Positions 15,248-23,700 of a stretch of DNA of 32,180 nt are shown in pieces. The DNA is taken from assembly GCF_003219815.1 (NCBI RefSeq), contig NZ_QJVD01000033.1, positions 1 through 32,180 of the forward strand, in the 5' to 3' direction. Origin of the DNA: Arthrobacter livingstonensis (GTDB taxonomy: Bacteria > Actinomycetota > Actinomycetes > Actinomycetales > Micrococcaceae). A model generated the notes under the pieces. The model ran no database searches, was not told where the DNA came from, and was given only the letters and a program-made list of their open reading frames with translations. Position 1 is the first letter of the stretch; each line of letters starts with the position of its first letter. Both the position numbers and the translations under genes were made by a program.

Positions 15248-16102
15248 TGCACCGCCCGGCCCGGGCCGCGCGCGCCCGACGAAGATGACGGGCAGGTCGC
15301 CGTCCGTCTCGATGGCGTCGCCGCCGCCGTTGCGGCTGTGATAGCCGGTGGAGAAGTGCCGGATGGTGTGGACCCCGGCGCCGGAGCCCTGGAGGTCTGC
15401 GGTGACAAGGTTGCGTTCCTGGTCGGTGTTTTCGGCGATCTTGTGGGTGACCTGGAACGTGAACAGCGACAGGCCCACGCGGCGGTCGAAGGTGGCGGCG
15501 CCGATTAGGTCCACGTCGAAGCCGCCGGGGAGCTTCCAGCCGGCGGGGCACACCCAGAACCGGACGTGGTGGCGTTGGGACGGGCTGCAGTCAACCTCAC
15601 GTTCGAAGGCCAGTGTCTGCCTGCGCTGGAACACGAACAGCGGGCTGACCGGTGCCGTGGGGTAGCTGCGGCGCAGCAGCGAGGCCCGGATGATGTGCCA
15701 GCTGGTGCGCAGCGTGATCGGGTCGGGTTCGCTCCAACCGGCGGCCAGCATGGCCTTCCGGAGCTCGGCCGGGCTGCCGATGACGGCCAGATTGACGGGG
15801 TCGCCGAGCAGGCCGTCGCCGGTGCGGGTCCGGCCGATGAAGTAGTCGGGGACGTACACCCCGGCCAGCAGGCGGTTCAGGCGCGGCAGCAGCACGTAGG
15901 TAGCCACCACCCAGATGACCAGGAACAGCCACGGCTGGCGGGCCCTGTCGTGGATTTCCAGCCTGATGAGCTCATAGACAACCCAGCCGGCCACCACCGT
16001 GACGATGAACAAAAAACTGCGCTGCAGCCACAGCAGGGCAGTGCTTTCCACTCGGCGGAATCCCCGGGGCAGGGTGTGCCCGCCGCGGGCCGGTTCTTCC
16101 AT
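15221..16102 (-). CDS. LssY C-terminal-domain membrane protein
   Basis: A 293-residue protein with two N-terminal membrane segments (FLFIVTVVAGWVVYELIRL, and WLFLVIWVVATYVLLPRLN). A soluble LssY_C-type domain follows: PVNLAVIGSPAELRKAMLAA, GWSEPDPITLRTSWHIIRAS, SYPTAPVSPLFVFQRRQTLAFE, HHVRFWVCP and LIGAATFDRRVG. In other bacteria this domain is fused to PAP2-type phosphatase or DedA-like membrane parts; here it stands alone on a two-helix anchor. I chose the ATG at 16102 with GGTGGAG 9 nt upstream; a GTG at 16117 is an alternative. The function is unknown. Its stop codon lies within a hairpin. Confidence 0.78.
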   Translation of the reverse strand: MEEPARGGHTLPRGFRRVESTALLWLQRSFLFIVTVVAGWVVYELIRLEIHDRARQPWLFLVIWVVATYVLLPRLNRLLAGVYVPDYFIGRTRTGDGLLGDPVNLAVIGSPAELRKAMLAAGWSEPDPITLRTSWHIIRASLLRRSYPTAPVSPLFVFQRRQTLAFEREVDCSPSQRHHVRFWVCPAGWKLPGGFDVDLIGAATFDRRVGLSLFTFQVTHKIAENTDQERNLVTADLQGSGAGVHTIRHFSTGYHSRNGGGDAIETDGDLPVIFVGRARPGPGGATQVPPSSV

Positions 16103-16196
16103 GATCTCGGGCTCCACCGTTTCATTATGGCCGTGATGGCCGGTCCAGGGACAGCCTTTCCCCCGCGGCGGCCACAAGGGGCGGCCGGGATACGGG

Positions 16197-16227
16197 TGTG
16201 GGCCCGCGGAAGGTCCGTGGGCCCACA
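16197..16227 (-). terminator. Hairpin ending the transporter-ureohydrolase operon
   Basis: TGTGGGCCC at 16197-16205 and GGGCCCACA at 16219-16227 pair perfectly. CGGA/TCCG pair again inside after one mismatch, leaving a 3-nt loop. It begins 12 bp past the ureohydrolase stop. No T-run follows on the minus strand, so it may act without one or need a factor. Confidence 0.6.
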
Positions 16228-16238
16228 GGGGGTCTTGA

Positions 16239-17237
16239 TTAAACGGCTGACCCTTCCAGGTCCCGTTCGCCGGCAAAGGATGCGCCCTTGCTGCGGTTGA
16301 CCATCAGGCCCAGGAGATCAAAGACGACAGTCGCCGCGGCAATGGAGGTAATGTCGGCGTGGTCGTAGGCCGGAGCGACCTCCACGACGTCGGCGCCAAC
16401 AATGTTGATGCCGTTCAGCCCCCGCAGCAGGGCGAGCAGTTCGCGTGAATGCAGGCCGCCCATTTCTGGGGTTCCCGTGCCGGGGGCGTACGACGGGTCA
16501 AGGACGTCGATGTCGATGGAGACATAGACGGGGGTGTCGCCCAGTCGGTCTTTGACCTGCTGGATGGCGGCGGGAACGCCTATTACGTCGAGGTCGGAGC
16601 AGCGGATGATCTGGAAGCCGAACTCGTGGTCACGCAGGAAGTCGTCGCGGTCATAGACGGGGCCCCGGATCCCCACGTGCATTGAGCTGTCCTGAACGAG
16701 CAGCCCTTCCTCGAAGGCACGGCGGAAGATGGTGCCGTGGGTGACGGGCTGGTTGAAGTACGTGTCCCAGGTGTCCAGGTGGGCGTCGAAATGCAGCAGG
16801 GCGACCGGGCCGTGGACCTTGGTGAGCGCCCGCAGCATGGGAAGGGCGATGGTGTGGTCGCCACCGATCGCGATGACCCGCTTGTCTTCGGCCATGAGGG
16901 GCCGTGCCTGCTCTTCAATTTCACGCACTGCCTCGGTGATGTCGTAGGGGGTGCACGCCAGGTCACCGGCGTCAACTACCTGGGCCTCGGTGACCGGCTC
17001 GACGTCGAGCTCCACATGGTAGCCGGGGCGCAGCAGCCGCGACGCTTCGCGGACGGCGGCCGGACCGAACCGGGCGCCGGGGCGGTAGGAGGTGCCGCCG
17101 TCGAACGGGACACCGACGATGGCGATGTCGTAGTCGGGGACCTGGTCGATTTGCGGAAGCTTGGCAAAGGTGGCCAATCCGGCGTAGCGGGGGACTTTGG
17201 TCGCGTCGACGGGTCCGACGGGGGTGTGTGAGGTCAT
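16239..17237 (-). CDS. speB: Agmatinase-family ureohydrolase
   Basis: A 332-residue enzyme of the arginase/agmatinase fold. The manganese ligands are visible in GGDHTI (His128), HFDAHLDTWD (Asp151, His153, Asp155) and SIDIDVLDPSYAPGTGTPE (Asp242, Asp244). The GTSYRPGARFGPAAVR motif near residue 48 is typical of agmatinase/guanidinobutyrase members rather than arginase. It would release urea from a guanidino compound: agmatine (giving putrescine) or 4-guanidinobutyrate (giving GABA). The sequence does not settle which. Its ATG overlaps the stop codon of the MFS transporter by 4 bp, so import and hydrolysis are coupled. The divergent PucR regulator probably senses the substrate. Confidence 0.88.
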   Translation of the reverse strand: MTSHTPVGPVDATKVPRYAGLATFAKLPQIDQVPDYDIAIVGVPFDGGTSYRPGARFGPAAVREASRLLRPGYHVELDVEPVTEAQVVDAGDLACTPYDITEAVREIEEQARPLMAEDKRVIAIGGDHTIALPMLRALTKVHGPVALLHFDAHLDTWDTYFNQPVTHGTIFRRAFEEGLLVQDSSMHVGIRGPVYDRDDFLRDHEFGFQIIRCSDLDVIGVPAAIQQVKDRLGDTPVYVSIDIDVLDPSYAPGTGTPEMGGLHSRELLALLRGLNGINIVGADVVEVAPAYDHADITSIAAATVVFDLLGLMVNRSKGASFAGERDLEGSAV

Positions 17238-18616
17238 GGCAGGGATCCTTCGGTTACTTTGATTGCTGCCTGTTTGGCAGGCTTGATTTTGGTGGTGAGT
17301 TCGTGAAGTGTCTTATTGGCCGTCTCCGGTGCGAGGATGAACGTTGCCACCAGGCCGACCAGGGAAATGACTGCTCCGATCAGCAGGGAACCCGCGGCGC
17401 CAAAACTGATGATGGCGGCCGGCATCAGGTAGGTGCTGGCGGCTGATCCAACGCGGCTGATGGCCGTGCCAAAGCCAACAGCTGTGGCCCGAATTTCGGT
17501 GGGGAACAATTCATTGGGGTAGACGACTTCAAGGAAGCTGGAGGCTCCCGAGGCCAGGGCGAAGATGGCGAGGGCTATGAACAGCGGCGCCGCCTGCACA
17601 TTGTGGATAAAGGCGGGGATGGCCAGGGCAACGACGATGACGCCGAAGCTCCACAGCAGCAGCTTGCGCCGGCCGATCCGTTCCACCAGCCACAGGCCGG
17701 GGATGCCTCCGATGACAAACAGCATGGAGATCAGCAGCGAGCCCCCATAGAGGTTGGCGTCACCGGTGAGCCCAAAGGAGGAGAGCAGGTCCGGGGCAAA
17801 CGTGTAGACCGCGAAGAGCGGGATGACTTGGGCGGTCCAAAAGATGGAGACGAAGAGCGTCCGCTTCCAGAGTTCGCCCTTGAAAATGTCGGTGAGCCGG
17901 GCGGGCTTGGTGTTGGCGTCAGAATCGGATGAGATGTCGCTGAGGTCATATTGGTGTCCATACACTTGCTTGATCACTGCCCGCGCCTCATCCCTGCGAC
18001 CGCGGGACAGGAGCCAGCGCGGTGATTCCGGCGTGCCAAGCCGGCACAGGAGTGTAATGACGGCGAAAATTGCGGGGCTGGCCACCATGATGCGCCAGGC
18101 ATCCGGGCCGAAATTGCGCAGCAGGTAGCCGACGCCGAACGCAGCGGCAGCGCCTACCGCCCACACCACAAAGGTGGCCCCCAAGAGTCGACCGCGATAC
18201 TTTTTGGGCAGGAATTCGGCCAGCAGTGATGTGGCGATGGGGTAGTCGGCTCCGATGGCCATGCCGAGCAGGAACCGGCACAAGACCACCTGCCAAATTT
18301 CCGCCGCAATACCGTTCAGGAGGGAGAATGCGGCCAGAGCGATCAGGTCCGCGATGTACATCTTGTGGCGGCCGATCTTGTCGGTGAGCCACCCGAAGAT
18401 GGCCCCGCCAAAGAAGATCCCCACCAAGCTTGCGGCGCCGATCATCCCGATCTCGCCCGTGGTCAGTTTCAGGGCCGGTGTCATGGTGATCAGCGCAATG
18501 CCGATGATTGACAGTGAGTAGCCGTCGATGAACGGGCCACCCGAGGAGAAGACCGTCAGTTTCTTGTGAAATCTGCTCAGCGGGGCGTCATCAATGAGGT
18601 TGCTCGGTTCGCTCAT
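17234..18616 (-). CDS. MFS transporter (sugar-porter-like), likely importer for the ureohydrolase substrate
   Basis: A 460-residue protein with about 12 membrane segments. The family signatures are GWLTDKIGRHKMY in the loop 2-3 region, PESPRWLLSRGR before the central loop, ERIGRRKLLLW in loop 8-9 and PNELFPTEIRATAVG. It is of the metabolite:proton symporter type. The ATG at 18616 has GAAGAGG 7 nt upstream; upstream in-frame ATGs at 18643 and 18670-18673 are less well placed. The stop overlaps the ureohydrolase start as ATGA. Transport of agmatine, guanidinobutyrate or a related compound is an inference from this coupling. Confidence 0.87.
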   Translation of the reverse strand: MSEPSNLIDDAPLSRFHKKLTVFSSGGPFIDGYSLSIIGIALITMTPALKLTTGEIGMIGAASLVGIFFGGAIFGWLTDKIGRHKMYIADLIALAAFSLLNGIAAEIWQVVLCRFLLGMAIGADYPIATSLLAEFLPKKYRGRLLGATFVVWAVGAAAAFGVGYLLRNFGPDAWRIMVASPAIFAVITLLCRLGTPESPRWLLSRGRRDEARAVIKQVYGHQYDLSDISSDSDANTKPARLTDIFKGELWKRTLFVSIFWTAQVIPLFAVYTFAPDLLSSFGLTGDANLYGGSLLISMLFVIGGIPGLWLVERIGRRKLLLWSFGVIVVALAIPAFIHNVQAAPLFIALAIFALASGASSFLEVVYPNELFPTEIRATAVGFGTAISRVGSAASTYLMPAAIISFGAAGSLLIGAVISLVGLVATFILAPETANKTLHELTTKIKPAKQAAIKVTEGSLP

Positions 18617-18675
18617 TGCAAACCCTCTTCCGTGAATGCTCATCGCTGAGCGGGATATTCGTTCCTCCATCATTG

Positions 18676-18689
18676 GTGATGGGCATCAC
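18676..18689. promoter_or_regulatory. Short palindrome in the pucR/MFS intergenic region
   Basis: GTGATG and CATCAC are separated by GG. It lies in the 172-bp gap between the divergent PucR-type regulator and the MFS-ureohydrolase operon, 60 bp before the MFS start, and is a candidate operator. Evidence is position and symmetry only. Confidence 0.35.
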
Positions 18690-18705
18690 GAAACCCATAC
18701 GTACA

Positions 18706-18735
18706 TTGACTACAAAAGCAGGTGCGTCCTATACA
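18706..18735 (+). promoter_or_regulatory. Promoter of the PucR-type regulator gene
   Basis: TTGACT at 18706-18711 and TATACA at 18730-18735 are separated by 18 bp and fit the main sigma-factor consensus. Transcription would start about 47 bp before the ATG at 18789. Confidence 0.6.
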
Positions 18736-18788
18736 TTTGTCTAGAGTATTGGGCAGGGGCCCGTAGCAAATGACCGAGGGAGGGATCC

Positions 18789-20291
18789 ATGGCCGTTACC
18801 GTCGCCGAACTGCTGGCAGAGCCGCAGCTCGGGCTTGGCTTGCTGGCCGGTTCCGCCGGCCTGGGCAACAGTATTACCTGGGCCCATACCTCCGACCTTC
18901 CCCGTTTGTGGGAATGGGTCACCGGGGGCGAGATCATGATGACCAACGGGCTTTCGCTGCCCAGTGACGCCCCGGCTCAGGTCGCCCTGGCGGAGGCATT
19001 GGTTAAGGCGGGCGCAAGCGCCTTGGCCATTGGTGAGAAGATGCACGCCCCGGAGCTCCTGCCCGAATTCCTGGCCGCCTGCAACAGCCTTCCCCTGCCG
19101 CTCATCAATGTCCCGTATCCCCTGCCGTTTATTGCCATCGCCCGATCCGTCGCGGAAGCATCCCTGCTGGAGGAATCCCGCAGACTGCGGCAGACTGCAC
19201 GCATCTACGACCTTCTCCGGCTGACGGGGACCCGCGGGAATGGGTGGCATGAACTCGTGGCCCGTGTGGCTGCCGAGCTGGAAGCGGAAGTCCTTGTGCT
19301 GGAGCGGGGCTGCCTGCATTCCTGGCATCCAGGTGGTGAAGCGATCCCCGATGAATTGGTCCAGGACCTGGTGCCGCTGCTCGGGCAGGATGCCGGGGCG
19401 GTCAAACAATTCCAATGGCACCACCTGGACGGCGACCGGCATTTGCTGATGATGGACATCCCCACGCACGCAAATGCCGTTCTGGTTGTTTTGCCGAACT
19501 CGGCACCGCACCCCGACGCAGTGGTGCTTCTGCACGCAGCAACGGTGCTGGGCCTTGAACTGTCCAGGGCCGTCCTGGAACTGGAAAACCAGCACAGGCT
19601 GGGATCCGAATTCCTGTTGCAGGCCATCGACGGGCGCTACGGTACGGCCGACGTGGAAAACGGATTGTCGGGTTTTGGTGTGCCGGCGCAGGAGTTTTTC
19701 ATCGCATCGATGTCCAGCGCGGATGAGCGGGGCCTTGATGACATCCATGCGGATTTGTGGCGGCACGGCTTTGCGACCGCCTGCCTGCGCCGGGCCGACA
19801 GGCTTCATGTCGCCATTTCCGCGGCGTGCCCGCAGGATCTGCTGCGCCACGCGGTCGGACCGGGGGTCAGGATCGGGCTCAGCAGTCCCGCGACGGCCTC
19901 CGGACTGCAGCGTGCCCTGCAGGAGTCCCTGTGGGCCCTGGGCACGGCGGCAAGCTCGGGGGAGGCGCTGGTCCGCTACGCCGAGGGGCCGTCCTGGCTG
20001 GGATTGACCAGTTTCACCGAAGGCCAAGCACTCGTTCAACATTTGTTGGGTCCCGTCTTCGAATATGAGCGGGGGCGGCAACCGGACCTCATCGTTACGT
20101 TGAAGACTTATCTGGACTTGCAGCGCTCATGGCATAAAACAGCCGCCGCGCTCTTCGTCCACCGCCAAACCGTCATATATCGGATCCGAAAAATTAGTGA
20201 GCTGACCGGACTGGACTTGACCGAAACCTCAGCCCTGGCCCAGGTCTGGATCGCCTTGCAGATCCACCACGCGATGGACACCGGGTCGTGA
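18789..20291 (+). CDS. PucR-family transcriptional regulator
   Basis: A 500-residue activator-type regulator. The N-terminal PucR domain (about 1-130) has AVTVAELLAEPQLGLGLLAG, then WAHTSDLPRLWEWVTGGEIMMTNG. A middle region follows, and the C-terminal helix-turn-helix is at about 437-475: LKTYLDLQRSWHKTAAALFV, then HRQTVIYRIRKISELTGLDL. Members control purine, polyamine, GABA or amino-acid catabolic genes. The gene is divergent from the MFS-ureohydrolase operon, the usual position for a pathway-specific regulator. GGAGGGATCC gives the ribosome site. The inducer is unknown; a guanidino compound is the natural guess. Confidence 0.9.
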   Translation: MAVTVAELLAEPQLGLGLLAGSAGLGNSITWAHTSDLPRLWEWVTGGEIMMTNGLSLPSDAPAQVALAEALVKAGASALAIGEKMHAPELLPEFLAACNSLPLPLINVPYPLPFIAIARSVAEASLLEESRRLRQTARIYDLLRLTGTRGNGWHELVARVAAELEAEVLVLERGCLHSWHPGGEAIPDELVQDLVPLLGQDAGAVKQFQWHHLDGDRHLLMMDIPTHANAVLVVLPNSAPHPDAVVLLHAATVLGLELSRAVLELENQHRLGSEFLLQAIDGRYGTADVENGLSGFGVPAQEFFIASMSSADERGLDDIHADLWRHGFATACLRRADRLHVAISAACPQDLLRHAVGPGVRIGLSSPATASGLQRALQESLWALGTAASSGEALVRYAEGPSWLGLTSFTEGQALVQHLLGPVFEYERGRQPDLIVTLKTYLDLQRSWHKTAAALFVHRQTVIYRIRKISELTGLDLTETSALAQVWIALQIHHAMDTGS

Positions 20292-20455
20292 CACGTTGGC
20301 CGGCGTCGTACCGGCAAATCCGCAGGCGTTGGACGAAGGGGACCGCAAGGTCAGCAGCGCCGGAGCCAACGGCCGCCTCGCGGCTGGTGGGACACTCCGG
20401 GCGGCCCGCCGCAACTTTTCTGTAAGCTGGGATCACATTCAACGTTTGGGGTCCC

Positions 20456-22414
20456 ATGCTTCGTCGTGCCGCTGGTCTTTTGCTCGTGCTTGCCCTTGTC
20501 CTGACGGGTGCCGCCTGTTCTTCCCCGAAGGACGACGGAACGGCAACAGCCAAGTCACTGGCCGCGGCGCTCTCGGCGCACACGGTGGGCAGCGTGGCGT
20601 TTGACCAGCCGGCCGCCGAGGTCCAAAAGGAGCTCACGGAGCTGTCCGCGGGGATCGACCCATTGTGGCCAAAGGTCAGTGTGGACGGCGTTGCTGTCAA
20701 GGAGGACGGCACCGCCCGCATCTCCCTGGGCTACTCCTGGACCATTCCGAAGGTGGAGAAGCCGTGGACGTACAAAACGGGCGCGGACATGAAGCGCAAC
20801 GGCGACGGCTGGACCATCACGTGGTCGCCCGCGATGGTGGAGCCCAGACTGGCGGCCGGTGAACGGCTGAAGATCAGCACCGCCTACGCCGCGAGGGCCG
20901 GCATCCTGGCCGCGGACGGCCAGGCGATCGTGAAGGACCGTCCGGTGGAAACCGTGGGCATCAACAAGGACGGCCTCAGCGAAGCGGAAGGCCAGGCGTC
21001 CGCAAAGGCGCTGGCTGCCGTCGTCGACATTGATCCGGCCGCCTACCTCGCCAAGATCAAGGCTTACGGTCCCGTGGCGTTTGTGGATGCCATTACCCTG
21101 CGCGAGGAGGCTTTTGCCGCCCTGGACCAAACAAGGCTCAAGGACATCAAGGGTTTCCTGGCCACGCCCGGGACACTGCCGCTGGCGCCGTCGCGCACCT
21201 TTGCCCAGGCGGTTCTGGGTTCGGTGCACGAGGCCACCGCGGAAGATATCAAGAAGTCCAAGGGCAAGATTGTGGCCGGTCAGGTGGTGGGCGGCAGCGG
21301 CCTGCAGGCCGCCTTTGACGACCAGCTCGCGGGCACGCCCGGCGTCACCATCACGGCCACGCCCTCGGCAACCGCCACGCCTTCCGCGGGAGCCACTGAG
21401 GCGCCAGCCCCGGCACCGACGCCCGATCCCAACGCCGGCGGCGGCGGAGCGAAAGTCCTCTTCACGCAGGCGCCCACTGACGGGAAGGACGTGAAGACCA
21501 CCCTGGTGCCGAAGCTGCAGACGGCGGCCGAGGACGCCCTGGCCGATGTCAAGACCCCCAGCTCCATTGTAGTGATGAAGCCGTCCACCGGAGCCATTCT
21601 GGCCGCCGCCAACGGCCCGGACAGCAATGGCTACAACACGGCCTTCCTGGGGGAGTACGCCCCCGGATCCACGTTCAAGATCGCGACGTCGCTGGGCCTG
21701 TTCCGGGAGGGCCTGAACCCGCAGTCAACACTGAGCTGCACGCCGGAATTCACGGCGGACGGCAAAAAGTTCTACAACGCCCCCGGCTACGCCGTGGATG
21801 CCGAAGGCCAGATCCCCATGACCGTGGCCATTGCCCACTCCTGCAACACCGCTTTTGTGTCCCAGTACAAGAACCTGGCGCAGGGCAAGCTGGCCGACGC
21901 GGCAGGCGCCCTGGGCATTGGCATGACCAACGATCTCGGACTGGACGCGTTCATGGGCGCCGTGCCGCGCGATTCGGCGGGCACTGAGCACGCCGCCTCC
22001 ATGATCGGCCAGGGCAAGGTCCAAGTGTCCCCGCTGGCGCTGGCCACCATGATGTCATCGGCGGTCAAGGGGGCAACCGTGGCCCCGGTGCTGGTGGCCG
22101 GCCATGACGGCAAGGCCAAGCCGGCCGGGGACGCACCGCTGACGGCCAAGGAAGCCGAGGGGCTGCGCACCATGATGCGGGCGTCCGTCACCGACGGCTA
22201 CCTGACCAATCTGGCGGACCTGCCGGGTGCTCCTGCGATGGGCAAGACCGGGACCGCCGAATACGGCACGGACAACCCGCCGCGGACCCACTCTTGGGTC
22301 ATTGCCGCCCAGGGCGACATTGCCGTGGCGGTTTTCGTGGAAGACGGCGACCTCGGTGCGATCACCGGCGGTCCGCTGGCCAAGGCGGCGCTGGAGGCCG
22401 CCGTCGGCAACTAG
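20456..22414 (+). CDS. Penicillin-binding lipoprotein (class B-like transpeptidase)
   Basis: A 652-residue secreted lipoprotein. The signal peptide LLLVLALVLTGAAC ends in a lipobox with Cys21 as the lipid-anchored residue. Residues about 25-150 resemble the MecA/NTF2-like N-terminal domain, followed by a dimerisation-like region. The transpeptidase domain has STFK (Ser405 nucleophile, Lys408), SCN (462-464) and KTG (597-599), all intact. Residues 299-332 form a Thr/Ala/Pro/Gly-rich linker between the two halves. The arrangement is like the actinobacterial PBP-lipo enzymes that cross-link peptidoglycan during growth or division. A DivIVA-domain gene follows after 53 bp, suggesting a division/growth role. 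Confidence 0.9.
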   Translation: MLRRAAGLLLVLALVLTGAACSSPKDDGTATAKSLAAALSAHTVGSVAFDQPAAEVQKELTELSAGIDPLWPKVSVDGVAVKEDGTARISLGYSWTIPKVEKPWTYKTGADMKRNGDGWTITWSPAMVEPRLAAGERLKISTAYAARAGILAADGQAIVKDRPVETVGINKDGLSEAEGQASAKALAAVVDIDPAAYLAKIKAYGPVAFVDAITLREEAFAALDQTRLKDIKGFLATPGTLPLAPSRTFAQAVLGSVHEATAEDIKKSKGKIVAGQVVGGSGLQAAFDDQLAGTPGVTITATPSATATPSAGATEAPAPAPTPDPNAGGGGAKVLFTQAPTDGKDVKTTLVPKLQTAAEDALADVKTPSSIVVMKPSTGAILAAANGPDSNGYNTAFLGEYAPGSTFKIATSLGLFREGLNPQSTLSCTPEFTADGKKFYNAPGYAVDAEGQIPMTVAIAHSCNTAFVSQYKNLAQGKLADAAGALGIGMTNDLGLDAFMGAVPRDSAGTEHAASMIGQGKVQVSPLALATMMSSAVKGATVAPVLVAGHDGKAKPAGDAPLTAKEAEGLRTMMRASVTDGYLTNLADLPGAPAMGKTGTAEYGTDNPPRTHSWVIAAQGDIAVAVFVEDGDLGAITGGPLAKAALEAAVGN

Positions 22415-22467
22415 GCATTGGCCGGTGGCGCCGGCCGCCTGCAGGTACAGCAATGGGAAGGACCGAG

Positions 22468-22749
22468 ATGCACAGTTCGGAGATCGCGAAGGTTTCGTTT
22501 TCCACCACTACGCTTCGTGACGGCTACGACATGGAGGACGTCGACGACATGCTGGACCGTGCCCGCGACGCGCTGCTTGCCTGGGAGGGCGGGCAGGCCG
22601 GTGCGATGGCGTCGGAGGACGTGGCGGCATGCACGTTTGCCGTGACAAATTCACGGACAGGCTATGACCAGGCCGACGTGGACAATTTCCTTGACACGCT
22701 GTCCGTGGCGCTAAAACTTTACGAAACCGGCGGCCGGCCCACAACGTAA
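22468..22749 (+). CDS. Small DivIVA-domain protein
   Basis: A 93-residue protein with two copies of the short DivI1A-type motif: VSFSTTTLRDGYDMEDVDDM near residues 8-27 and FAVTNSRTGYDQADVDNF near 55-72, each ending in a predicted helix. The motif occurs at the N-terminus of DivIVA/Wag31-like polar and septal scaffold proteins; here there is no long coiled coil, so it is not a full scaffold. The ATG at 22468 follows GGGAAGGA; an in-frame ATG at 22453 is less likely. It is in the same direction as the penicillin-binding lipoprotein and probably shares its transcript. Confidence 0.82.
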   Translation: MHSSEIAKVSFSTTTLRDGYDMEDVDDMLDRARDALLAWEGGQAGAMASEDVAACTFAVTNSRTGYDQADVDNFLDTLSVALKLYETGGRPTT

Positions 22750-22754
22750 GTCCG

Positions 22755-22782
22755 CGCCGGCAGGGACTTCACCGGTCCGGCG
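22755..22782. terminator. Possible bidirectional terminator hairpin
   Basis: CGCCGG at 22755-22760 and CCGGCG at 22777-22782 flank a 16-nt loop in the 36-bp gap between the convergent DivIVA-domain and purU genes. The stem is short and there is no T-run, so this is a weak call. Confidence 0.3.
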
Positions 22783-22785
22783 TCG

Positions 22786-23700
22786 TCATCGAAGGACGAC
22801 TGTCCGGTTCCCCGAGAGGATAATCCTGCCTTCCGCGTGCCACCGGACCGCGTTGGTCAGCGCCTTGCATTCGGCATCGCGGCCCACGGCCACGAGGTCC
22901 GCGGCGCTGTAGCTGTGGTCGACCTCGATGACCTGCTGGGCGATGATCGGCCCCTCGTCCAGCTCGGCATTGACGTAGTGGGCGGTGGCGCCAACGGTCT
23001 TGACACCACGTTCGTAGGCCTGGTGATATGGCTTGGCGCCCTTGAAACTGGGCAGGAAGGAGTGGTGGATGTTGATGGCCCTGCCCGTGAGTACGGACGT
23101 GAGGCGGTCGCTGAGAACCTGCATGTACCGGGCGAGCACCACCAGCTCCACTTTGTAGCCGTCCACCAGGTCCAGCAGCTGCGCTTCTGCGGCCGGCTTG
23201 GTGTCCGCACTGACGGGGATGTGGTGGAACGGGATCCCGTGCCAGGCGACCAGGTCCTTGTGCGTTTCGTGGTTGGAGACGACAGCAACAATCTCCACCG
23301 GAAGTTCACCGCTCCTGGCGCGAAAGAGCAGGTCGTTCAGGCAATGGCCGTACTTGGAGACCATGACCAGAATGCGTTCCCTGCGGCCCTGCGGCTCCAG
23401 CCGCCAATTCATGCCCCATTGTTCCGCCACGGGGGCGAAGCTATCCCGGAGTTCGCCAGCCGTGGGGCCGCCGCCCGTCGGCACGAAACGCACCCGCATG
23501 AAGAAGTGCCCTTTAAGCTGGTCGCCGAACTGCTTGATGTCGACGATGAAACAGCCGTGGTCCAGGAGGTATTCGGCCACGGAATGAACAATCCCCGGGG
23601 ATTCGGCGCAGTCAAGGGTGAGGACAAAACCGTCATTCGCCGTCCCCGGGGCGTTCACCACGGGGATGGCCGACGGCGTGCCGCTGGCTTCCGCGCTCAC
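22786..23700 (-). CDS. purU: Formyltetrahydrofolate deformylase
   Basis: A 304-residue enzyme hydrolysing 10-formyl-tetrahydrofolate to formate and tetrahydrofolate. The N-terminal ACT domain (about 24-100) has FVLTLDCAESPGIVHSVAEY. The formyltransferase-like catalytic domain holds Asn210, His212 and His213 (INIHHSFLPSFKGAKPYHQA) and Asp248 (ELDEGPII). The GTG start overlaps the stop of the glycine-type permease as GTGA, so purU is translationally coupled to the permease and lies downstream of its glycine riboswitch. This makes sense if glycine cleavage raises one-carbon folate levels and PurU restores free tetrahydrofolate, which the glycine cleavage system consumes. Confidence 0.93.
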   Translation of the reverse strand: MSAEASGTPSAIPVVNAPGTANDGFVLTLDCAESPGIVHSVAEYLLDHGCFIVDIKQFGDQLKGHFFMRVRFVPTGGGPTAGELRDSFAPVAEQWGMNWRLEPQGRRERILVMVSKYGHCLNDLLFRARSGELPVEIVAVVSNHETHKDLVAWHGIPFHHIPVSADTKPAAEAQLLDLVDGYKVELVVLARYMQVLSDRLTSVLTGRAINIHHSFLPSFKGAKPYHQAYERGVKTVGATAHYVNAELDEGPIIAQQVIEVDHSYSAADLVAVGRDAECKALTNAVRWHAEGRIILSGNRTVVLR

